DNA from: Anaeromyces robustus
Taxonomy: Eukaryota > Neocallimastigomycota > Neocallimastigomycetes > Neocallimastigales > Neocallimastigaceae
Length of the DNA: 10,000 nt
Direction of reading: 5' to 3'
Assembly: GCA_002104895.1 (NCBI GenBank)
Contig: MCFG01000133.1
Span: forward strand, 35,001 to 45,000
The notes below the pieces were generated by a model that saw only the letters and a list, made by a program, of their open reading frames with translations, did no database searches and was not told where the DNA came from. A program made the position numbers and the translations under genes. This document shows, one piece after another, positions 8,601 to 10,000 of the stretch (positions within the stretch are counted from its first letter, which is position 1; every line of letters begins with the position of its first letter).

Positions 8601-8776
8601 TAGAAGTAATAATAATATCAGATTCAGATTCGGAAAATGAAATTGATAAAAAATTAGAATCAAATGATATATTAGATATAATGGAAATATTAGATAATGA
8701 TAATAAATCAAATTCTAATTCTAATTCTAATTCTCATAAAAAAATGAAAAGAAGGAAAAAAAGATATTTCTATTAA
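2633..8776 (+). CDS. Giant charged repeat protein with coiled coil and YFTRS-motif array
   Basis: This 2047-residue frame is not recognised as a known family. In order: residues 1-60 are the least biased, containing VTRKILESY and QGIIIPVDIKNKL. Residues 116-163 are four 12-residue QEIENNQI repeats. Residues about 240-780 are SNKE/NQEKE repeats with recurrent KKKRKLK basic clusters. Residues 783-792 are VIMEFDDDDE. Residues 832-941 are ten 11-residue coiled-coil units. Residues 976-1126 are a 14-residue ELNNEMEKELEQNS-type zone. Residues 1258-1951 are 27 PYLTRN/YFTRS units. Then come an EKEK run, VIIISDSDSE (1992-2001) and a basic tail, KKMKRRKKR. I see no signal peptide, membrane segment or catalytic motif. 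Lys, Glu, Asn, Ser and Gln dominate. The ATG at 2633 is the first in frame but may be intron sequence if 2509-2639 is spliced out. A frame resembling this protein continues past the stop to 8846. Nuclear scaffold or chromatin association is inference from the basic clusters and SIM-like motifs only. Confidence 0.88.
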   Translation: MIDNNYNNTSQLIYDNEYSILMQNKVTRKILESYSNQGIIIPVDIKNKLNINNTKSRRKSNSNKEIEKVNIQSNLNRKKELNQISDSYENQKTLLNQNTGPNNNEIEKENESLNFNQEIENNQIFSSNQEIENNQISNSNQEIENNQISNSNQEIENNQISNSNNETELITKTEIDSNKKVELKHKTDNTNKETDLEYNIDSNKEIEKGNKKLNSNEKTESNQKHDSNMEVGKINKKSNLNRKRKLKQKSDSNKEIEKESKQSSLNKKRKLNHKSSSNKDIENQEEEKADSHKKVEKQNSELNKKIENKSKKSNLKKKRRLKQKSKSNKESNSNQEKELKRNSNSNKELNSNQENSDLNMEIEVKQELDSNMEIEKVNKDSNLKKKRKLKQKSDSNKESDLNQEKESNEESNLNQEKELNKESNLNQEKESNEESNLNQEKELNKESNLNQEKESKQKSNSNKEVEIKQELDSNMEIEKANKGSNLKKKRKLKQKSDSNKKLNSDQRKESNKELNSNQEKESNKESNSNQEKELNKKSNLNQEKESKQKSDSNQELNSNQENSDLNMEVEVKQEFDSNMEIEKANKESNLKKKRKLKQKSDSNKKSNLNKENGSKQKSDSNKEPNLNQEKGSEQKSDSNKESNLNQEKESKQKSNSNLEIEIKQEFNSNKEIENQKTESEQKSDPNKEKEKEIIQEFDSNMEEANKEANSNKEIEVISIELNSNKEKDLKQNSNSNKEIKNQKTESEQSEQSEQKLDSNNEIEKVIKKPTLKKKRKLKRTFEVIMEFDDDDETKSKSKMMKKLEQESRSNSNQRKKIRRNSRSNKEIKDVNDELNKEIEKISKELNEEIKRVNKELNKEIEKESKELNKEIEEENKELNEEIEKVSKELNKEIEKVNKELNKEIEEESKELNKEIEKVSKEISENLKQINRELDIEIRKELYEKELFKEIEKISKKSNLELIKEIEKKINKKSNHELNNEMEKELELEQNSELNNEMGKELEQNSELNHGMEKELEQNSELNNGMEKELEQNFEFNNEMEKVSKESRLNKEKELEQNFELNNEIEKELEQNFELNNETEKVSKESSLNKELELEQNFELNNEIEKELEQNSELNNEIEKVSKELKLNQEKELNQKPDSNKEIELKSNQEKELSNEIEKESKKLNPNQELKQISDSNKGIELKQEYDSNMRIDNQKTEAELKIDLNKKIENENRNKRKSEVIVEFKNNISEQESNTNQEIENVNNDSYSKQEKEKVNKSPYLTRNRKSKQKSESNQEVENVNITPYLTRNRKLKQEHNLDKEIEKVSKDFNSKNEKVNKSPYLTRNRKSNQENDSNQEKEKENISPYLTRNRKSRQESNSDHEKENVIKDSNSNQEKIKVNKNPYFTRSRQESDSNQEKENVNEDSNSNQEKVKVSKNPYFTRSKQESDSNQEEEVVNKKTYFTRSKQESDSNQEIENVNKDSNSNQEKVKINKNPYFTRSKQESDSDHEKENVNKDYDSNQEKEVVNKKTYFTRSKQESDSNQEKEIVNKKTYFTRSRQESDSNQEKEIVNKKTYFTRSKQESDSNHEKENVNKDSDSNQEKEVVNKKTYFTRSKQESESNQEKEIANKNTHFTRSKQESESHQEKEIVNKNPYFTRSKPESDSNQEKENVNKDSNLNQEKVKLNKNPYFTRSKPESDSNQEKEIVNKNTYFTRSKQESDSNQEKEIVNKRTYFTRSKQESDSNQEKEIVNKKTYFTRSKPESNSNQEKKIANKNTHFTRSKQESESHQEKEIANKNTHFTRSKQESDSNQEKEIVNKRTYFTRSKQESDSNQEKEIVNKKTYFTRSKPESNSNQEKKIANKNTHFTRSKQESESHQEKEIANKNTYFTRSKQESESHQEKEIVNKKTYFTRSKQESNSNPEKENVNKDYNSNQEKEIVNKNTYFTRSKPESDSNQEKEIVNKNTYFTRSNKNVEIEIEIEKIANKILNSKKKEKEKEKEKENSYLNKEIEVIIISDSDSENEIDKKLESNDILDIMEILDNDNKSNSNSNSNSHKKMKRRKKRYFY
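2978..3121 (+). repeat. Four 36-bp units, 12-residue NQEIENNQISNS repeat
   Basis: Units start at 2978, 3014, 3050 and 3086 and encode NQEIENNQI followed by three variable residues (FSS or SNS). Units 2-4 are almost identical at DNA level; unit 2 has ATT for the first Ile where the others have ATC. These are in-frame tandem duplications in the N-terminal part of the charged protein. Confidence 0.88.
3719..4612 (+). repeat. Higher-order repeat of about 103 residues carrying KKKRKLK
   Basis: Units begin with E-V/I-KQE-L/F-DSNMEIEK at 3719, 4028 and 4340, with a degenerate unit starting at 4613. Periods are 309, 312 and 273 bp. Each of the three full units continues with SNLKKKRKLKQKSDSNK and then a variable number of SNLNQEKE-type subrepeats. 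Differences in length between units come from gain or loss of 12-residue subrepeats. KKKRKLK matches a classical nuclear localisation signal. Related basic clusters lie at about 3355, 3430, 3580 and 4948, so the ancestral unit probably extended further upstream and downstream. Confidence 0.8.
3827..4006 (+). repeat. Five 36-bp NQEKE units, alternating as a 72-bp dimer
   Basis: Units start at 3827, 3863, 3899, 3935 and 3971. They alternate SNLNQEKESNEE and SNLNQEKELNKE (the first has Asp instead of Asn at position 2, and the last ends in SKQK), so the real duplication unit is 72 bp. It lies nested in the 309-bp higher-order unit. The DNA is uniform between copies, implying recent expansion. 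Confidence 0.85.
4979..5008 (+). other. SIM-like hydrophobic-acidic motif VIMEFDDDDE
   Basis: Residues 783-792 pair a beta-branched hydrophobic core (VIM) with a downstream acidic run (EFDDDDE), directly after a basic KKKRKLKRTFE segment. SUMO-interaction motifs have a core such as V/I-X-V/I-V/I with an adjacent acidic stretch. The core here is imperfect, since Glu replaces the fourth hydrophobic residue. A related segment, SEVIVEFKNN, preceded by KRK, lies at about 6284-6313 and lacks the acidic run. This looks like a repeated module, but function is inferred only. Confidence 0.35.
5126..5455 (+). repeat. Ten 33-bp units encoding an 11-residue (hendecad) coiled coil
   Basis: Units start every 33 bp from 5126 to 5423, with consensus KELNKEIEKVS. 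Leu/Ile at position 3, Ile/Leu at position 7 and Val/Ile (or Glu) at position 10 set a strict 11-residue periodicity over residues 832-941. The last two units are divergent (KEISENLKQIN, RELDIEIRKEL). Hendecad repeats form long, slightly right-handed or straight coiled coils. With no Pro or Gly inside, this should be one continuous helix of about 110 residues and is the most likely self-association segment of the protein. The copies vary mainly at positions 5, 9 and 11. Confidence 0.82.
5558..6010 (+). repeat. 14-residue ELNNEMEKELEQNS repeat zone, heptad-compatible
   Basis: Residues 976-1126 hold repeated ELNNE-M/I-EKELEQN-S/F units of 14 residues (42 bp). Some are expanded with a VSKES-R/S-LNKE insert, so spacing alternates. 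Fourteen is two heptads, so this could continue helical assembly after the hendecad block, although Asn-rich cores make it weaker. The sequence is strongly acidic (Glu-rich), in contrast to the basic repeats before it. Confidence 0.72.
6404..8486 (+). repeat. PYLTRN / YFTRS array, 27 units of 22 or 35 residues
   Basis: Residues 1258-1951 begin with four divergent PYLTRNRK units (from 6404 to about 6700) and continue with 23 units of x-Y/H-FTRS-K/R-Q/P-ES. Most later units are 22 residues (66 bp), with the pattern YFTRSKQESDSNQEKEIVNK. Six are 35 residues (105 bp), because of a 13-residue insert like NVNKDSNSNQEKV. The F-T-R-S core is invariant in the 23 later units, whereas the linker drifts. 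The linker has CK2-like Ser-rich acidic sites (ESDSNQE). I know of no described domain with this unit; it reads as a polyvalent short linear motif in a disordered tail. Confidence 0.88.
7706..8233 (+). repeat. Recent 264-bp tandem duplication of four YFTRS units
   Basis: Segment 7706-7969 and segment 7970-8233 read the same over at least 261 bp, including synonymous details such as the tatttc variant, the AAG-to-AGG (Arg) substitution and the run of nine A. They differ only in the last codon (CAC His versus TAC Tyr). The period is exactly four 66-bp units. This indicates a very recent unequal exchange or slippage event inside the array; an assembly artefact is an alternative. Confidence 0.85.
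8606..8635 (+). other. Putative SUMO-interacting motif VIIISDSDSE
   Basis: Residues 1992-2001 read VIIISDSDSE, followed by NEID. This is a close match to the canonical SIM layout: four consecutive beta-branched hydrophobics followed by Ser/Asp/Glu residues that can be phosphorylated by CK2. It lies 47 residues before the C-terminus between an EKEK-rich helix and a basic tail, in a protein with almost no other hydrophobic cluster. The match is by motif only. Confidence 0.5.
8735..8773 (+). other. C-terminal basic tail HKKMKRRKKRYFY, putative NLS
   Basis: The last 13 residues of the charged protein carry nine Lys/Arg after an SNSNSNSNS linker (8708-8734). The density fits a nuclear localisation or nucleic-acid-binding tail. 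The protein ends two codons after an A-rich stretch (8756-8762) at which the frame could have shifted. Confidence 0.5.
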
Positions 8777-8846
8777 TGAAAAAGCAAATTTAAATCAAGA
8801 AACCTTGCCTATGAATAAAAAAAGTTATTTTCAAATGGAAAAATAA
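8763..8846 (+). other. Out-of-frame continuation resembling the repeat protein
   Basis: In the frame starting at 8763, one base ahead of the frame of the 2633-8776 gene, the DNA reads DISINEKANLNQETLPMNKK, then SYFQMEK, and a stop at 8844-8846. NEKANLNQE and NKKSYF look like the protein's own repeats (EKANKESNL, NLNQEKE, NKKTYF). The frame is open back to 8748, through the A-run at 8756-8762. This suggests the C-terminus formerly ran to 8846 and that a single-base slip created the present stop at 8774. Alternatively, the slip could be a sequencing error. Confidence 0.5.
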
Positions 8847-8947
8847 GTATTTTTTAATGAAAATAAAAAAAAAGAAAATTTTCATTCATTCATTATTATT
8901 TATAAGAATTGAGATGTATTTTGAAATATAATTATTTATTTATCATT

Positions 8948-8953
8948 AATAAA
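8948..8953 (+). terminator. Possible polyadenylation signal AATAAA
   Basis: AATAAA occurs 171 bp after the stop codon, in attaataaaattaataa, and is followed by TA- and T-rich sequence. Other AATAAA-like hexamers lie closer to the stop, at about 8814 and 8860. In such A+T-rich DNA the hexamer is expected often by chance, so this is a weak call. Confidence 0.2.
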
Positions 8954-9013
8954 ATTAATAATTAATTAATAACAATAATATATTTTATATATATATTTAA
9001 TATTTATTTAATA

Positions 9014-9051
9014 ATTGTAGAAAGAAATATTATAATAATTATTTCTACAAT
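9014..9051. repeat. 10-bp inverted repeat with G/C-containing arms
   Basis: attgtagaaa at 9014-9023 and tttctacaat at 9042-9051 are perfect reverse complements around an 18-nt A+T loop (9024-9041). Each arm contains two G or C bases, in a region where G and C are rare, so it is less trivial than the surrounding TA palindromes. It could be an RNA hairpin in the 3' flank, a binding site for a dimeric protein, or chance. Confidence 0.45.
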
Positions 9052-9123
9052 GTTATTTATATTATATATATATATATATATTAAAATTGCAAATGTATAT
9101 AAAAATGTAAAATATCTTTCCTT

Positions 9124-9164
9124 TATATATATATATATATATATACTTTTTTTTTTTTTTTTTT
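9124..9164. repeat. TA dinucleotide run followed by poly-T
   Basis: An 11-copy TA run (9124-9145), a single C, then 18 consecutive T (9147-9164). Shorter TA runs flank it at 9064-9081 and around 9238-9252. Such tracts are usual in the intergenic DNA of very A+T-rich eukaryotes and disfavour nucleosomes. Confidence 0.85.
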
Positions 9165-9297
9165 CAATATTTGTTTATATATATATAATAGAAAAAAATT
9201 ATTTATTAATTCATATTTATCTTTTTTAATTATTCACTTATATATATATATAATTAATTATTTAAGGAAATAATAATAATAATAAAATAACTATTTA

Positions 9298-9354
<57 letters not shown>
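9298..9354. repeat. AAT microsatellite, about 19 units
   Basis: Uninterrupted AAT trinucleotide tract with no AAC interruptions. On the plus strand it could read poly-Asn, but the flanks contain stops in that frame and there is no surrounding coding composition, so I treat it as noncoding. Confidence 0.85.
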
Positions 9355-9702
9355 TTTATTATTTTCATTATATTTAATATAAAGCAGATAATTTTTATTA
9401 TTTATATGTTATTATTAAAAAATAAATTAAGTGTTGAAAAGAAAAATATATATATATATATATCATTTAAATATATATTAAAAATGATTTTTTTTTTTTT
9501 TTTTGTTTGGTTTTTTTTTTGTTTGTTTGTTTGGTTGGTTGGTTTTATCTTGTTTTGTATTAACTATAATTAGTTTACTTTATTATTTATATATTGATTT
9601 ATTGATTTATTGATTTTTTATTCAAATTATTAATTTATTATTATTTTCTATTTATTTTTTTCTTTTATTTGTCTTTGCTTATTTACATTTTTTTTCTTTG
9701 TT

Positions 9703-9796
9703 TTTTATTTATTTATTTATTTCATTTTTTTCTATGTTTTTTATTTATTTATTTATTTTATTTATTTTTTTATTTATTTATTTATTTATTTATTTC
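9703..9796. repeat. TTTA tetranucleotide runs
   Basis: Two to three blocks of TTTA repeats, interrupted by ttcattttttt and a T-run, leading directly into the terminal ATT tract. Together they look like serial expansion of related T-rich motifs. Confidence 0.75.
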
Positions 9797-9800
9797 TATA

Positions 9801-10000
<200 letters not shown>

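Overview
The window looks like nuclear DNA of a eukaryote with an extremely A+T-rich genome. Asparagine homopolymers, lysine/glutamate/asparagine-rich repeat proteins, near-exclusive use of A/T-ending codons and flanks made almost wholly of A and T fit anaerobic gut fungi (Neocallimastigomycota) best. Dictyostelid amoebae are a serious alternative and apicomplexans such as Plasmodium a weaker one. No conserved housekeeping gene is present to settle this, so the assignment is an inference from composition.

Layout. (1) Positions 3-2531, plus strand: a reading frame already open at the left edge, about 842 codons. It is mostly poly-Asn broken by Tyr, Ile, Ser and Cys, with one less biased stretch (about residues 531-650) and a basic KRKRK cluster near the end. 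(2) Positions 2532-2632: a 101-bp T-rich gap. (3) Positions 2633-8776, plus strand: a 2047-codon frame encoding a highly charged, almost entirely repetitive protein. It has 12-residue repeats, a roughly 103-residue higher-order repeat carrying KKKRKLK clusters, ten 11-residue (hendecad) coiled-coil units, a 14-residue repeat zone, and a long C-terminal array of PYLTRN / YFTRS units. The C-terminus has a SUMO-interaction-like hydrophobic-acidic motif and a basic tail. (4) Positions 8777-10000: no gene recognised; poly-T, TA, AAT, TTTA and ATT microsatellites, one short G/C-containing inverted repeat, and a 200-bp ATT tract running off the right edge.

The main structural question is whether the two frames are one gene. 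A GT at 2509 and an AG at 2638-2639 would remove the stop codon and the whole gap as a 131-bp intron and keep frame, giving one protein of at least 2880 residues. The gap has a T-rich tract, a CTTAA branch-like site 20 nt before the AG, and no other AG after position 2532. A gap of 101 bp would also be very short for two independent eukaryotic genes on the same strand.

No known functional system is identifiable. Repeated basic clusters, coiled coil, SIM-like motifs and a 27-copy short motif array suggest, as inference only, a multivalent nuclear scaffold or chromatin-associated protein. The repeats are still changing: one 264-bp block of the YFTRS array is tandemly duplicated with essentially no difference.
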